A stretch of DNA of 64,000 nt from Numida meleagris (GCF_002078875.1 NC_034412.1:33140841-33204840); one strand, 5' to 3'; counted from the stretch's first letter, positions 23,441 through 37,333 are shown. Notes: generated from the letters alone by a model not told the origin. Translations and numbers: made by a program.

Positions 23441-25825
23441 TATTGGCTTACCTGCAAATACTTTTATGTGATTTTGCCAAGAACCTGCCAGAAGCAGTAT
23501 TTCCTTTTCATAAGCAGAACATGCACATCCATTCAACTCTACCACTAAATCTGTAGTAAAGAATTCTATGTAAAATTAAGACAAGCACTATTGGTTATTT
23601 CAGCAGAAAATATTTTTGAAAAGTAGTCAACTTCTTAGAGTGAGATACTGGAGTATTAACTAGAGAGCTGCAGACTTAAGCAGGTGTTAAAGAGTTGCTT
23701 CCTCAGTGGAAAGTGAACAATTTTCTGGATACTTTGAAACCAAGAGATCAGTGGCTTTTCATGGTAACTCTTTTCTTAGTTTCATTCTGATTTGCTATTG
23801 TATTACAGTAGAACTGTATTATTGTATCTTTTTGTATTTGTTATTGCATTGGAATGACAATTGTATTATTGATTTTGTGTGATACATTAGTCAAAAATCA
23901 GGAGGGATCGATAGACTTTAAAAAGACCTAAGACAAACTTTTTGTAAGTATTACAGCTTCTAACAGCTGATATTAATGTAAGCCATGTCAGAGCAAAGCA
24001 TTCTAAGAAATAAATTATAAAAGAGTGACTAACGGGCCAACAACAGGTGGTTTGCCAGTGTGATGGCTATTCAATGAACAGTTTCTGGAAGGTAACTTGC
24101 TTATAAATAGCCACCTGTACATATATTATCGATGTACAGATGTTTAACACAAGGTATAAAGACAAAAATTGTTGTTCTGAATTTTAAATGTGTTTCTTGG
24201 CAGACAAAGAAAGGCACCTTCTTCTCAGCCAGATGACTGAGAACAGAAATGATAACTCAGTTACTACTGGGAGATTCCTAATTTGTTCTTTTCATGAAAG
24301 TTTAATGTTAACTTTAATTTTACATGTTCTAAATTCACAAGGACACAGAATTTCAAAAATGATTTACATTTCTTAGAAGAAAGTAGAAATGAATCTGTTT
24401 GTCTTAGCTACTTCTGCATAAATGGCTTTTCTAAAGACTTTCAAAGTTAACCGAATCATATTTCAAATATGAACTGCATTTTATACTGCTGATGTGACTT
24501 GGTGTTCTGCCAAGTAAAACTGTTCCGTAATGCTCAATTATTGTGTATTCCCTTAAAGAAAATTACCATAACCTGTAAAACACAGTCACATCATTCTGAT
24601 ACTTGAATTATCAAAACCATGGGAGGAACAAACTGCTATTAGACAGGATGGTAAGAGATTTACGGTGGCATTTCTTGTACCGAAACTTTCTCTGAACTTG
24701 ATGGTTCATTTTCCCAAAATTTTTGGGTAAAGTCCAGATCGGTGTAATCCAAGTAACTATGATTCTAAGTTCACAAATAAACATAGTCAGCATTTGTTTT
24801 CAGCTGGATAGTTTAACCCTATCTTAGCAATAAGTTATAGAAAAAAAATACTCTGCATGTATGGATACAAATATTAGAAACAAAAGATATGGAATTGGAA
24901 TGCTAAAAAAAAATAAACCAGAATCATACTTTTAAGTGGGAAACGCCTATTTAATATCACACTTAAAATCAAATAGAAACTAAATATTTTTCCTGTTATT
25001 AAAAAAAAAACAAAAAACAAAAAAAAAACCACAACAGAAGCAATATCTCCAGTTGTGAAATGCTTGTTAGATATGGTAAAGTAGAACAAAAAGGTATCTG
25101 TGATCATTTAAATTAATTTTACTTTTCATTTGATAAACTTTGTGATTAAAATGGTTTCTAGTACCTCTCCATTCTGATTTGTCATGTGAGAGATGAACAA
25201 TGATATGGTTGATGATGAGCATTAAAAATTGTTAAGAATCCTATAATAAAATAATTTTGATAAAAAAGAAGAAAAGAATTCGAAGCATTTCTGAAGCAAT
25301 TCTCTGGAACTTGTTCATTTGGGGAAAAAAGAGATTTCATTGTAACTCGACCAATTTCCCTGTTAAATTCCTAGAATGAACAGATCAAATCCCAGAACAA
25401 CCAATTAAACATCATGGTACTCATGCTGAGTTGAAAATGTCTTCTTGCTTTGTCAGCAGTGAACACCAGCATATGTGCCACTAGCAGTCCTGCTATGCTC
25501 CAGGTGATGCTGTAGTTAGGGCATACAACTCTTTCGCATCTGTTATTTTCTGGTTGTATCCGCAAGATCTCTTCCATAATCATGGCTTTATCAAAGTTAA
25601 GATCACCAGGTTTTTAATCAAGTAAGATAATTCTGAAAAATCAGTTATTTATTTGCTGTTCAGAGCATTTTCAATGAAGAGTATAGAAGGATAATGTGGA
25701 GTTCTATAGCATAACTCTAGCTACAGCTGCAGAATCCATGAAACACACACACACAAAAAAAATAAATTAAAAAAAAATGAGGATATCGTCAGCAAAAAGG
25801 ATGTCACTCTGTCCTGACACTTGTA
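23441..25825. other. Unique AT-rich DNA, no gene seen
   Basis: No recognisable gene or transposon. A-rich runs occur near 24841-24849 and 25001-25029. Short open frames have no domains. Confidence 0.5.
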
Positions 25826-25936
25826 AAAGTATGTGGATCGCAGAATGATTGAGGTGGGAAGGGAACTCTGAGGCAACTAAGTCCAACCCCTGCTGAAGTG
25901 GGACCACTCGGAGCAGGTTGTTCAGGCAACTTTGGA
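25826..25936 (-). mobile_element. CR1 LINE 3' tail, antisense
   Basis: The plus strand reads ATCGCAGAATGATTGAGGTGGGAAGGGAACTCTG in shortened CR1-tail form. It continues with TAAGTCCAACCCCTGCTGAAG, GGACCACTCGGAGCAGGTTG and TTCAGGCAACTT. This is the inverted 3' end of an avian CR1 subfamily, moderately diverged and 5'-truncated. Confidence 0.8.
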
Positions 25937-28900
25937 ACTAAAACAACCAAGACGTAGAAGATGTTCTTCAAATCGGTATCTGAGATAAGAGACTGTCTCT
26001 TGTCCTGCAAGGGCTATTTCCACTGTATCTTAGTTTGTTTACACAACTGCACCTACAGTAATAAGAAAGTGTGAAAGGTGCATAGTAAATTCAGAGCTGG
26101 CCTTCAAACATGACTCAGTAGTTATACGTCCTAGGCAACCTTATAAAAGTTTTCCTTATGCAAGACAATCAGCTATTTGGAAATTATATTGTTTAAAATT
26201 ATAGTATTCTTGAAGTTCAAGAATTTTTGTGAAAGATGTATGTGATAAAATGGGGTGTAAGAAAAAGTCAGGCAAGTTCTCGTATATATGCGTCATGGTT
26301 TGAAGGGTATTAGAAAGTGATCTGTGTATGTGACTTGATATTGTTTTGTTTTCCTAGTAATAAGAAAAAGTATCTTTGGAATATATCCTACTCCATACAT
26401 TTTTACTAGACTTTTTTTTTTTTTTGACAGCTCTTCTGGGCAATTCACCATTGTTGTCCATACACCTTGTTTTTATAGTGAATTTCAGAGTAGAACAGCT
26501 CTCACAGGAAGAAGCACTGCAAGATTACACTGTTAAATATTTATTATATAGAGATCAGGTCTGCTTCTTCAAAGTTATATTTTTATCTTTGTTGATGAAA
26601 AATACTTGCAGATTTGATAACAGTTAAATGAACCCTTTTTTTTTTTTAAAGAATTAATTTAATACAAAGAATTAAAGAGGAAAACCTCAGTTTCAAGCTC
26701 TTGGGTGAATTAGAAATAATGGAAAATATTTCTTTTTCTGATTTCATTGTTCTTTGACACTTCCATTTTTGGATGGCTTATCCATTTGTTAAGCAACATA
26801 TAATGGCAGAAAATTCCCACGTATGAGTGACTAAATACATAAAAAGGTCTATTCAAAAAGTGAAACAAAATGTTAGAATCTTAGCCTATGAACTTTGTTT
26901 AATTCAAAAAGCAATGGAAAATCACAGATCTCCACAACTTTTTAGCTATTGTTTAGTCCTTGTTCAGGGAACTACTTAAACTTTACTGCTTAACTTGCCT
27001 AAAGCAAATGAGAGATACAACAGCATGAACAAATATTCTGCAGCAACGTAATTTATTCTTCCTTTTTGCCTTCCTACGTATTCAGTAACCTGCCAAACTG
27101 CAGCTGGAGAGGAAGAAAAATACCTCTACTCTTCTATACTTCCTCACCACTAAAAAAGGACACAGTGAGCAATCTGGATTTGGAGGTTACAGAAATTCAA
27201 GAGTTACAGATTCACAGAGATTATTTTTTTTTTTTTCTGGACTGGTCAACTGATGGAACAAATTTTATTACCTTCTTTACTCAGGCTGTCTAATAATAAA
27301 ATCATAAAACAATAATGTATAGCATTCCCACAAAGAATTACCTAATCTTTCACAATTAGATACAGATCAAACCTGTGTTTCTTAAAAATGGATTTCCTCT
27401 TATGTTGCTCTGTGGTATCTAAAATATATTTGGCATAATTATTCCTCTTAATTATTCCATCTAATTGACACACTTATTCAGGAGATGGAATTATTTTACT
27501 TTATAGCATTATTTCAAATCCCTGCTCTCTGTGCATGCAATGAAAATCTTTCTTTTAATCTCTTAGAAGCAAGCCCTAAAGAAACACTGTATCTTAATGC
27601 TGTTCCTTGCTAATAATTATTTTATAAACTGCTAAATCATTCTAGAAGAATTTAGTTGAGTTCCTTCTTTAGTGACAGAGATACAAACAAAAAGATCTCA
27701 CTTTCAGCAGAATCAAATGTATCTCTTAGGAACACATTCTGTAAGTGTCCATCCTGATTAATGTGTTAATTAAAAATTAAAAATCCTGTTTGATTTAGCT
27801 TTTTTCTTTCCCTTTAAACAATCCACCGCTCTCCATATCTTTAACTACACATGACCCTTAGAATGTCAATTTTCCAGTTTCCTTAGGATATTGGGCTAAA
27901 GTTAATTGGAATTATATTGAATTCCAACAGGGAAAATAGACTTCTGTTAAAGCATAAATAGTGTGGGGCTTTAGTTAGTTTTTTCTTCACCCTATCATAT
28001 ATATGAAATAAGGAATTAAACAAGGATGCACATAAAATTAATTGATGTAGGTACCATTTTTGTCACATAAAATGACTTTTTTTCTTTTTTTTTTTTTTTT
28101 TTTTTTTGTATGAGTGAAGCCTGACTAGAAGTGGGGGAAGCGCAGCAGAAAGAATTCAACAGGAGAGCAAGGCATAAGTCACTCTAATTTGGCCAATGCA
28201 AATGAGAGTAAAAGCTGTTATTTACTGTTCATTATTCAAACCTATTAAATGATGTGACAGTCAGTTGCTTTCTATGCTTCCACTGAGAAGCAATAAGGAT
28301 CTTCTAGCCCTTGGATCTAGAGGATATATACTTGAGGTACCACAGGTCAGGGGATATGTTATACAAGAATGTTCCCTGTATAAACTCTCTTCTCTCTCTT
28401 TATTCACTTTGAAGAAAATATAGAATATTGTATACATATTTTTCCTTATGTCATACATCAGTTATTTTTTGTCTTGAAAACACAAAGTGTAACTTATAAA
28501 GATCTAGTCTCCTAAATATATATTTGATATCATTTTCATGGTTGTACAGATTTTATATGTATATATATGCACATCTATATGCACATGTATGAATTATATT
28601 CACATGTACATATAAAACAAATTTATCTTAAAAGTACTATGGAAACTAAGGAATTTTTTTCCACAGAAAATGCATGCATAGATAAGCTTAGTTGTGTACC
28701 AGCTGAATACACAACAGGTCTCACTCACAGTAATACTTCTTTTGAAATCAGTGCAACTCACTGAATGAACATGTTTTGAATATTAAGTCACTCAGTGGTA
28801 AGTGAATATGTATCTGAGGGAAGTACGCCGCTAGAGAAAGACGAAATAAACAAACACATTTGTGACTACTGTAAAAACTGAAGTCTTAGCTTTTAAGCAG

Positions 28901-29895
28901 CCTTCATTCAGTCTTGGCTTCTTTTTTTTTCTGTGTTGTTGTTATATTACACTTATAATTTAGAAAAATGCTTCTGTAGACAACAGTAGGTTACTCACAT
29001 TTGTACATAGAAAGAAATTGCTACCCAAGTATCAAGCATATTGTGTGCATCAGTTTCAGCCTTCTTTGCATGCTATAATTAATTACTTTCATGAGCAATA
29101 ATGGATTGAGTTCTCAGTAGTTCCAATACTGTCAGATGTGTGCACACACAGAAAAGATACGTGTTTAAAAAAATTAAAAATATTTCTTCTCCGATGACCA
29201 TACTTACATGCTTTCTGTACTCAGATAATTAGGATTCATTTGGATTTGTAAAAGACTTCATTAAAATGAAGTGATGCCAGCCAATTTTATTAAAATGTTC
29301 CTAGTTTTAGTAGAGATCTATAGACTGAGACCATTCAACACTGAATTAATTGTAATAACATATAAAAGGAAACTTCCACAGGACATAAGTAAAACAGGAT
29401 TTCCTTCGAATTTCTGTTGATGGGTAGTAAAAGAACCCATGAGCCTGATTTTTTGTCTTAAGAGATTTCTGTTCCATCTTTATTTCTCCATTTTCAAACA
29501 CTAAGTTTAATTTTGGTTACAGAAATGCGAGAGATCTTAAAAGTTCCAAAATCTTTTATCTTTAGCCAGTGCATAACAGTTGCTTAAAACAGTATGTTCT
29601 AAGTTTATTTTGGTACGAGAAGAGTATAAGTTAACTCTGAGGACAGGGAGGGTCATAGTTTCAACGAAAGTAGACTTTGGTAAGAGGCAGCCCAGGAAGA
29701 ATTCAAAAGCAGAAGATGTTTACCCTAGACATAAGCAGAAGATGGCCCACTGTTACATATTTGTCATCTTCAATGTTAATAGTCAGAAACCACTGACCAA
29801 GATCAACGTGTTTCCCTGTGACTGACCAGGATTTTAATGTATTGCATGAAACCATAGGCTTGCAGAAGCCTTTGTGGAGGGGAAATTCATTGTGT
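25937..29895. other. Unique AT-rich DNA, no gene seen
   Basis: About 4 kb without recognisable exons or transposons. Low-complexity sequence includes T-runs at about 26408-26424 and 28079-28107 and TA/TG-rich sequence at about 28553-28620. A frame running from 29580 into the CR1 is open in short pieces only. Confidence 0.5.
28079..28107. repeat. T-rich homopolymer run
   Basis: Nearly uninterrupted T, with a C at about 28084. No target-site duplication or SINE body was found next to it. Confidence 0.8.
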
Positions 29896-30782
29896 CACAT
29901 AGGGGATTTGAAGTCGATTGAGAGCTGGCTGACTGACAGAGCTCAGAGGGTTGTGATCAGTGAAACAGAGTTTAGTTATTGGCCTGTAACTAGTGGCGTT
30001 CCCCAGGGGTCGGTACTGGGTCCAGTCTTGTTTAGCATCTTTGTCAGTGACCTGGATGAAGGGATAGAGTCCACCCTCAGCAAGTTTGCTGATAATATGA
30101 AGCTGAGAGGTGTGACTGATGCACCAGAAGGCTGTGCTGCCATTCAGAGAGACCTGGACAGGCTGGAGAGCTCGGTGGAAAGGAGCCATATGAGGCTCAA
30201 CAAGGACAAGTGCAGAATCTTGCACCTGGGGAGGAATAACTCTATGCATCAACACAGGTTAGAGACTGACCTGCTGGAAGGTTCTCTGCAGAGAAGGACC
30301 TGGGTGTCCTTGTTGGACAGCCTGTTGGCCATGAGTCAGCACTGCACTCTTGTGACTAAGAAGGCCAATGGTATCCAGGATGCATTAAAAATAGAGTGGT
30401 CAGCAGATGGAGGGAGGTGAGCCTCCTCCTTTACTCTGCCCTGGTGAGGCCGCATCTGGAGTACTGTGTCCAGTTCTGGGCTCCCCAGTTAAAGAAAGAC
30501 AGGGAAATTCTAGACAGAGTCCAGCAAAGGGCCACAAAGATGGTGAGCATGGGCCTGGAGCATCTCCCTCCTAAGGAAAGGCTGAGAGACCTGGAACTGT
30601 CCAGTCTGGAAAGAAGATTGAGAGGGAATCTTATCAAGGCTTACAAAGATGTAATGGGTGGGAGTCAAGTGGATAGGGCCAGGCTCCTTTCAGTGGTGCC
30701 CAGCAGCAGAACAAGGGGCAACGGGCACAAATTGGAGCGTAAGAAGTTCCATATAAACATAAGGAAAAAAGTACTTAAGTAG
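29896..30782 (+). pseudogene. CR1 ORF2 reverse-transcriptase fragment (broken)
   Basis: One frame open to 30420 contains SWLTDRAQRVVI, then the reverse-transcriptase box SGVPQGSVLGPVLF (about 29992-30033), then FADN at 30085-30096. The catalytic box of this family is normally FADD, so the second aspartate is asparagine here. Next come an IQRDLDRLE segment and LHLGRNN. The reading then shifts frame at about 30395. The second frame (30396-30782) carries [20 protein letters not shown] and RTRGNGHKL, which is the C-terminal CR1 region, and stops at TAG 30780-30782. Endonuclease and polymerase N-terminus are missing. It is a dead copy. Confidence 0.9.
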
Positions 30783-30957
30783 AAGGTAACCAAGCACTAG
30801 AACAGGTTGCTAGAGATGATGAGGACCCCTTCTCTGGAGATATTCAAAACCCATCTGGATGCTTTCCTGTGAAACCTACTGCAAGCAACCTGCGTTAGCT
30901 GAGTGTCAGACTAGATGATCTCCAGAGGCCCCTTCTAACCCCTACAATTCTGTGATC
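29896..30957 (+). mobile_element. CR1 LINE, 5'-truncated, with 3' end
   Basis: This is the best-preserved transposon in the window. It covers the second half of the CR1 reverse-transcriptase ORF, then the 3' untranslated part, and ends with the typical CR1 finish GATGATCTCCAGAGGCCCC...ACAATTCTGTGATCC (about 30920-30957). It lacks the endonuclease and the first half of the polymerase, as is usual for CR1, whose copies are mostly 5'-truncated. The coding part is split by a frameshift near 30395 and carries an altered catalytic motif, so it cannot retrotranspose by itself. The left edge is judged from where protein similarity begins and could be some tens of bases off. Confidence 0.9.
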
Positions 30958-33900
30958 CACTGAGGTGGAATAAACACGAAAAGACATAGTCCACACTGAA
31001 GCTGTTCTCTGGGCATTTCCGATTTAAGGAATAGCACATTTACTCTCCCATCAGATGTACAATTCATCTAGACCAGATACTGATATTGCAGAAGGCAGAG
31101 CTATTATTTCCATTCTTTGTAGAAATAAACTGCAGATGTTCTTGTGTTGTTACACAGATGGTCTTGTGTTGTTATACACCCCATGTATGGCTTTTTGTTT
31201 TGGTTTTAATTTTTTTTTTAACAGTTCTTTGCTTTAGGAGTCCCAGCGATAGTGTGGAATTAATAACTGTCATTTTTGTACAGGGTACTTTTTGTGGGAG
31301 CTATGCTTACAGAAGTTCTGCACTAGTAGATAGATCTGATATTTAGGTTTTCTGAGTTTCTAGGTACGTGGTTTCCAGAAGTTACTATTGAATCTAATAG
31401 AACAGTTATGTTAGTGAACATTTAACTTACTCTTTTGGCTTCCTCATCAGACTTTTTTTTTTTTTTTCCTGATGTTAATGATTTTTCAGCATTTTTGTTC
31501 AATTTGCTTTTAATGAAAGTTATTAGGTGTGTCTGATAACATATTCAATGCATTTTTTGTTTGGGAAAGATTTCTAAAATTAATACTATCTAAATCATTG
31601 GTTAATCTAGTTTTTTATTATTAGGTGTATTTCTAAGAACTTTTTCACAGTAATATTTTTTTAAAAGAATAAAGAATTGTCAATAGATCTTTACCAGGTT
31701 ATGCTTTTGTGGAATATTTTTATGTTAATGATGTTTCACCAAATGCATGGCAGTAACAAAAGTTACCTAAGGTCATAAATCTCCATCCTACTGTTTCAAA
31801 GTCAGTTGTTAGAAGAAGTTATAAAAGGACATAACTGGAGTTTCTAAATTCAATATTCATAGTACTAAGCCATAGAATTATATTTGGTTATTTCTGAGCT
31901 ACTAAATATATTTTATCGATAGATTGTTTTGCAAGCTGACCTGTTTACTTTCTGTGACTGTCAAGTTCAGATTTGCTCTAGTAGAGTAAGTATACGTTAT
32001 TGTTTCCAAAAAAGTTTTATTTGTGCCCAGGTGTTGATATTGCTCAGGGGAAAGAGTTGCAGACCGTATTGATAGACAATTATTCTTAAAAATATGGATT
32101 TTAAAACATACAAGTATTCAGTGAATCCCTGTAATCTTTTAAGTGCTATTATAATTTGCACTGGTTTTATTTCAATCAGTTTGCTAATTCTTATTTATTC
32201 CTGCCTTTCTTAAAGCACACAAACCTGCTTGATCTTCATTTTTTGCTCTTCTTGATTTTGTTTATTTCTTGTTTATTTGCCAGATAAAAGCTCTTTCAAT
32301 TAGTAGGTTATTATATTAACTCTTACAATGAAAAGAAAATAGCCTCTGAATATATATCTAATCCTTACTGAGGATTTTTTATTATTTTAATTTTAATACT
32401 GGAGTAAAAATGCATATATAGACTTCATGTTCAGACGAATGTAGAGGCAGTAAGAATCTCTGTAATTATGCCATTAGTTAATAGTCTTTGGAAGTATGTA
32501 AAAAGAGATGATAAAAATTTACTTGTGACTAACATGAAAACAGAGTAGCATTCCTTCTGATATTTACTTGCTATCTATGTAAAAAAAATCCTACAGTGAG
32601 TATTGTGCCTTTTCTGAATAATCAAAATCATCATGCAAATGGTAAGCCTGCTTTTCTGAATATTTCTGCAAAAAAAAAAAAACCAATACAAGCTTATGCC
32701 ACACATAAATACTTGCTCAAATCTTAATCGGCTGGAATTTTGGATCTGTAAATGGCACCAAGATGACTCATGTTTTATCTTCACATCTTCTGCAAACAAG
32801 TTATGCTGCCAAAATGATCAAACTTTGTTGGTCATCACAGGACACCTGCAGTCAGCAAACACTCAACACAAATGAGAGACACTAGGAAAATCAATATTTT
32901 AAAGAAATATTAAGAAGTGACTGTCCCTATGATTTCTCACTAAAGAAATGTAACCAGAGACCTATGTGGAGGCAGTATTTTTGTAGGAACATAATCAGGG
33001 ACGTCTAATATAGTATCAAGACTTCTATTACCTGGCCATAGCTAAGAAGAAGTCTGAGTTCCGGTAGTGGAACATTCAGGTTCTTAATCAAAAAAAAAAC
33101 AACTTCTTGGTCATTATTTATGATAGTATATGTGATCTGTCAATGATGTACTAGTTTAAAGTGGTACCAGTGTCAGAGTATAACATTGAAGGAAGATGTT
33201 TATGCTCAAGTTGTTTTACTAAAATTTTTGAGAAGTGCTTTAACCAAAGAAATATTTCAAAGAATGTGTTGCTAGAAGGAGGACAATTAGAGAGAGATCC
33301 ACAGGCACAGGAGATGAGACAAAATACTTCTATTTTTTTCTGATAACTAGATCTGATAGTCAATGTAGATTGCCAACTCTACAACACTTAACTAAAATCA
33401 CAGAGACTAAACCTATGGGTTATTAAAAAAAAAATAAATTATTTCACAATTTGTTGCAAAATTATTGTCAGAAAAACAAATTTGTAAGTAGCTAGCAGGT
33501 AACTCCCATTGTTTTCCTAAGCAGTTACACTGCCACTGTTTGCAGATATGATTTGAAAATATTTAAAATAAAATTTCCAGAAAAATATACAACCCTCCTC
33601 CTTTGCCCAGTTATCTATTCTGATCGAATAAACACTGACATCATTGTAGGCACCTCTAATGTAATAAAATAAGGATTTTATTCAGACAATCAAATTTAGA
33701 AGCACTTCACTGATCAACTGCATCACTCATAATATCTATATTTAACATTTCTTGCAATGAAAACATGGAGCCTAGAGAGTTTTTCCCTCTTTTGGAAAAA
33801 AATAACAACAAAAAAAAGCTTGCCATACATGCCTTTTCCAGACAATCTTTGCTGCAATTAAGCAAAGTTTAGTATTCTAACTTGTAACTTTCTCAGCTGG

Positions 33901-36221
33901 TTAGTGGACTTTGTGATTTACTTTCTACAGTAAGGTACCAGAGAGTTATATATTTGTGCAAGACTGCCTAATCAAATTTTTCTTGGAGAACTCTTCAGCA
34001 GCAAGACAAAATTCAGTTCCAAAATGGTTTTAACAAAAATAATCACATTTAGAAGACTGTGTCAGCATACGCAAGAATGTATAGAAGCAAAATCTCCAAG
34101 TATTGTATAGTTTGATGTTTTTCAAATTTTTGTACCATTTCTATATTTCTATTATTGTGGGAAATAGAACTGTAAATTATGTTGGGAAAAAAAATTATCA
34201 CTTTGAAATGAAAAACAACAGTTCCTGCCCTGATTGGTCACAGTGGTAGTGAAGACTGGAGACAGGTAACCGAGCAAAACCAAACAAAAACATGAGCTTC
34301 TACTGTTTCCCTTAAAAAAAAACTCTGCAGACTTTAGTTTACTCAGTCAGTAAGTCCATCAAAATCAGTATAAAGCCCTGCCACATGTATTTCCATATTT
34401 AGAATTGAAAATATTTGTTGTATAACATAGGATTTAGTAAAAAACTATACAGAGAACAGTTTGATTCTTAATTGAGTAAGAGACATCCTTTATTTTTTTT
34501 GCTATGATAACTCTCTTGTATTTAGTTATCACTGCTAGGAGTATTGCAGTTTACAAAGGTGCTAATGAACCTCTTTAAATACCACAGATTATTTCAGGAA
34601 TGTTCTTCTGTTGGGATTTTGCAGTGGTAAAGGAATTTCACACAACATGAGAGAGAAACATAATCTGTTTTCCTTTTTTTTTTTCTTCAAATAGAAAAAA
34701 GAAAACAAGAATAGTGTCAACTAAATGACACTAATTTATTTCCATCAAATGTTCCTGTTAAAACTCGTTTTGCATTTAAAATAAAAAAATCAAATATAAA
34801 GAGGAGGGGGAATTTATTCTCTGGATAAACACAAGCTTGATTTATTGCTTTTTAGAATGTTACACATTTCCGAAGTGATGGTAATACTTACTATTGCCAC
34901 TTTAGTCAAGTATCTATCAAAATATATTTATGGGTTTAAACGCTGAAAAGATTCAGATGGGGCATGTTTTATATCCTGTTTCTTGCTTTGCACTTTTTTT
35001 TTTTTCAGGTAATGTGAAGGTATCTTGATTTTTTTCTTTTTTTATTTTTGTCTTGTTTGGGTAGGTTTTTTTCTTTTATATTTTTCAATCAGAGATTTAA
35101 ATTTATGGAGGAAATGGATGTTTGACAGCAACCTTTCAAATGCGTAAAGGACCCACCAAGCAGCAGAAATGGAAAATTTTAAAGAGGGGGGGGGGGGGGG
35201 AAGTATTTTAAATATAATGGTTTCAGAAAAACATACGGTAGGTTTCAAATAATTCAGTAGAAGTGTTTCTCGACAGCTACTCTATAACACAAAAGAGAGA
35301 CCAAACACAACTGACATAAATATTTTCTCTGGTAAGACAGAGACTATAAGAAAAATCATCATAAATAGGCATAGCATTTTTAATTAGATGACTCAATTTA
35401 TCTTAAACTATATTACAACATGCAATTTAAATTTGATAATGTAATGGCAAAGCTCTAAATGTACAGAGTTCCTGTAATTATTGAGAATTTCTCAAAAATC
35501 ACTGTCCTCCGACAATGGACACATCAAGTTCCATGTGTTCTGTTCTTAGAAAAGCTGCATCTCATTTTAATCTTGGGCATTCAAGTGGTGTGCTGGGGGT
35601 TCGGTCACACAATTAATTCCTGTAAAGTTCTGAAAGTAACAGGGGTAAAATGTCTAAGAACAGAACATAGCTCTGAGAAATTGTGGATGACAATAGCTAT
35701 GTAGAATCTACTTGGTAATTGCATTATCATTTGAATTTTCCAAAGGTCCTGTGGAGAAATAGTATTTCACGGGTTTTTGGTTTGTTTTTCATTGAAATCC
35801 ACTGGAAACACAGAAGGCAGATGGAGAAACAATCAGGAATCTGACAAAAAAAGAAAAAAGTAAAAATGGAATTTCACAAGAAAAAGTTTTGCAGCTTTAC
35901 AGATGGAATACTTAGATATTGTTCCACTGTTAGAAGACAATCTACCAGAGAATTAAGCAGCTTATTTGCATACTGATTGCTAGTTATTCTTAAAATACTT
36001 CTGTAAAGTTAAAACACAGAGCTTGAACCAGAACTACAGGAAGCTAACTGCCTGTAGGATTTCCTTGAAGTTCATCCTTCAGGAAATCATTATTTTGCTC
36101 CACCAGTTTCTGAAACTGATTGGGATACTCCAGGGCAAGTAAAACTAGTATTCCCGTTCTTATTAATACTTACTTAGTAAATCAAAATGTATCACCACTG
36201 AAAGAATAAATTGCACATTAA
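30958..36221. other. Unique AT-rich DNA, no gene seen
   Basis: About 5.3 kb with no recognised exon or transposon. Low-complexity tracts include T-runs near 31452-31467 and 34674-34684, A-runs near 32671-32682 and a G15 run at 35186-35200. Open frames are at most about 86 codons, AT-driven and without domains. Confidence 0.5.
35186..35200 (+). repeat. Poly(G) run, 15 bases
   Basis: Fifteen consecutive G in an otherwise AT-rich region. Its length is likely to vary or to be a sequencing-sensitive site. Confidence 0.9.
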
Positions 36222-36345
36222 AATAATGGAATCACCAAGGTTGGAAAAGACTTCCAAGATCATCCAGTCCAATCCTCCACCTATCACCAATATTTTCCAC
36301 TAAATCATGTCCCTCCGTACAACATCTAAATGTTACTTGAACAGT
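36222..36345 (-). mobile_element. CR1 LINE 3' tail, antisense
   Basis: The plus strand gives GAATCACCAAGGTTGGAAAAGACTTCCAAGATCATCCAGTCCAA in shortened CR1-tail form, then CACCTATCACCAATATTTTCCACTAAATCATGTCCC and ACATCTAAATG. This is the inverted 3' end of CR1, cut off at about 36345. Confidence 0.85.
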
Positions 36346-36429
36346 TAGAACTTTTATAGAAGTATATTTGAGATTTAACTAGAATATGTTCCAGGACCCT
36401 TAGTCAAAAGGAGGGAGGTAAGGCTGAGG

Positions 36430-36597
36430 CTGCCCAGAGAAGTTGTGGATACCATCACCAAGGACATTCAAGGCCAGGTTGGATGGGGCCCTGGACAGCC
36501 TGATCTAGTGGGTGGGAACCCTGCCCACAGTAAGTGGTTGGAACTGGATGGGCTTTAAAGTTCCTTCAACCCAAGCCTTTCTATGAGTCTATGAATT
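36430..36597 (+). mobile_element. CR1 LINE 3' tail, sense
   Basis: It reads GAGGCTGCCCAGAGAAGTTGTGGATACC, then GGACATTCAAGGCCAGGTTGGATGGGGCCCTGG, GACAGCCTGATCTAGTGGG and GAACTGGATGGGCTTTAAAG in broken-up form. It ends with the CR1 3' repeat-like TTTCTATGAGTCTATGA. The element is 5'-truncated. Its 5' end faces the 5' end of the antisense tail at 36222-36345. Confidence 0.85.
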
Positions 36598-37333
36598 TTA
36601 CTTAAATTAGTTCTTCATGTAGATGAACTCAAAAAATGAGTTGTTTTCTGTTTTTAAATTAGGAATTCAGAATCAGTGGAGTCAACACCATTTAAAAAAC
36701 AACACCAAAATGCAGTAGTCCCAGTAACAGCTGAAATACGATCCTCATCCTCCTGATGAGGACTTTGAATAGAAGTATATGTGTCCAAAAGTAAACTGTT
36801 CAGTCAATTCAGTCTGTATGGGCAAGAGAAACAGAAACTAAGAAACTATTCATAGCCTGCTGAAACATTGTTTCATTCCATTTTTTTTTCTTTGCATTTT
36901 AGGTGGATTTTAGTCTGTTGAGCTGACAGTGAGAGCTGACCTTCAACTGCTCCTCCCCATCATTGCCTTTCTTGTCACCAGAAATGACATTGCTACTTTC
37001 TGGGACATCAGTACAGGGAGCTATCTCTAGACGAAAATTCCCTCATTCCCTCATGAACGTACCCATTCCTCCCACCCCTCTGAATACCAAAGGGATCACT
37101 GTCTTGAGCTGACTCACTGCACCATCACACAAGTGGTGGGGCTAACACATACTGCAAGTTGTAGACAAGACAGTCAGGGCCACAGGAAGATTTGCAGAAG
37201 CCCTCAGCAAAACAATCTTCATTTCTGTGGAACTATGTTGTCATACACAATTTTTTGTGGCATTTATTGTGATCTCAAGCCAACAGTTCTTTTCTTGTAT
37301 TCTCTTCAGTTCTTTATCTTTCATGTCCCTTGG

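Noticed and set aside
24040..24120. Short inverted repeat around ACAGGTGG / CCACCTGT
   Set aside because: Eight-base arms with poor extension; no transposon ends or target-site duplication.
29887..30255. 122-codon minus-strand frame
   Set aside because: Shadow of the CR1 reverse-transcriptase ORF on the other strand.
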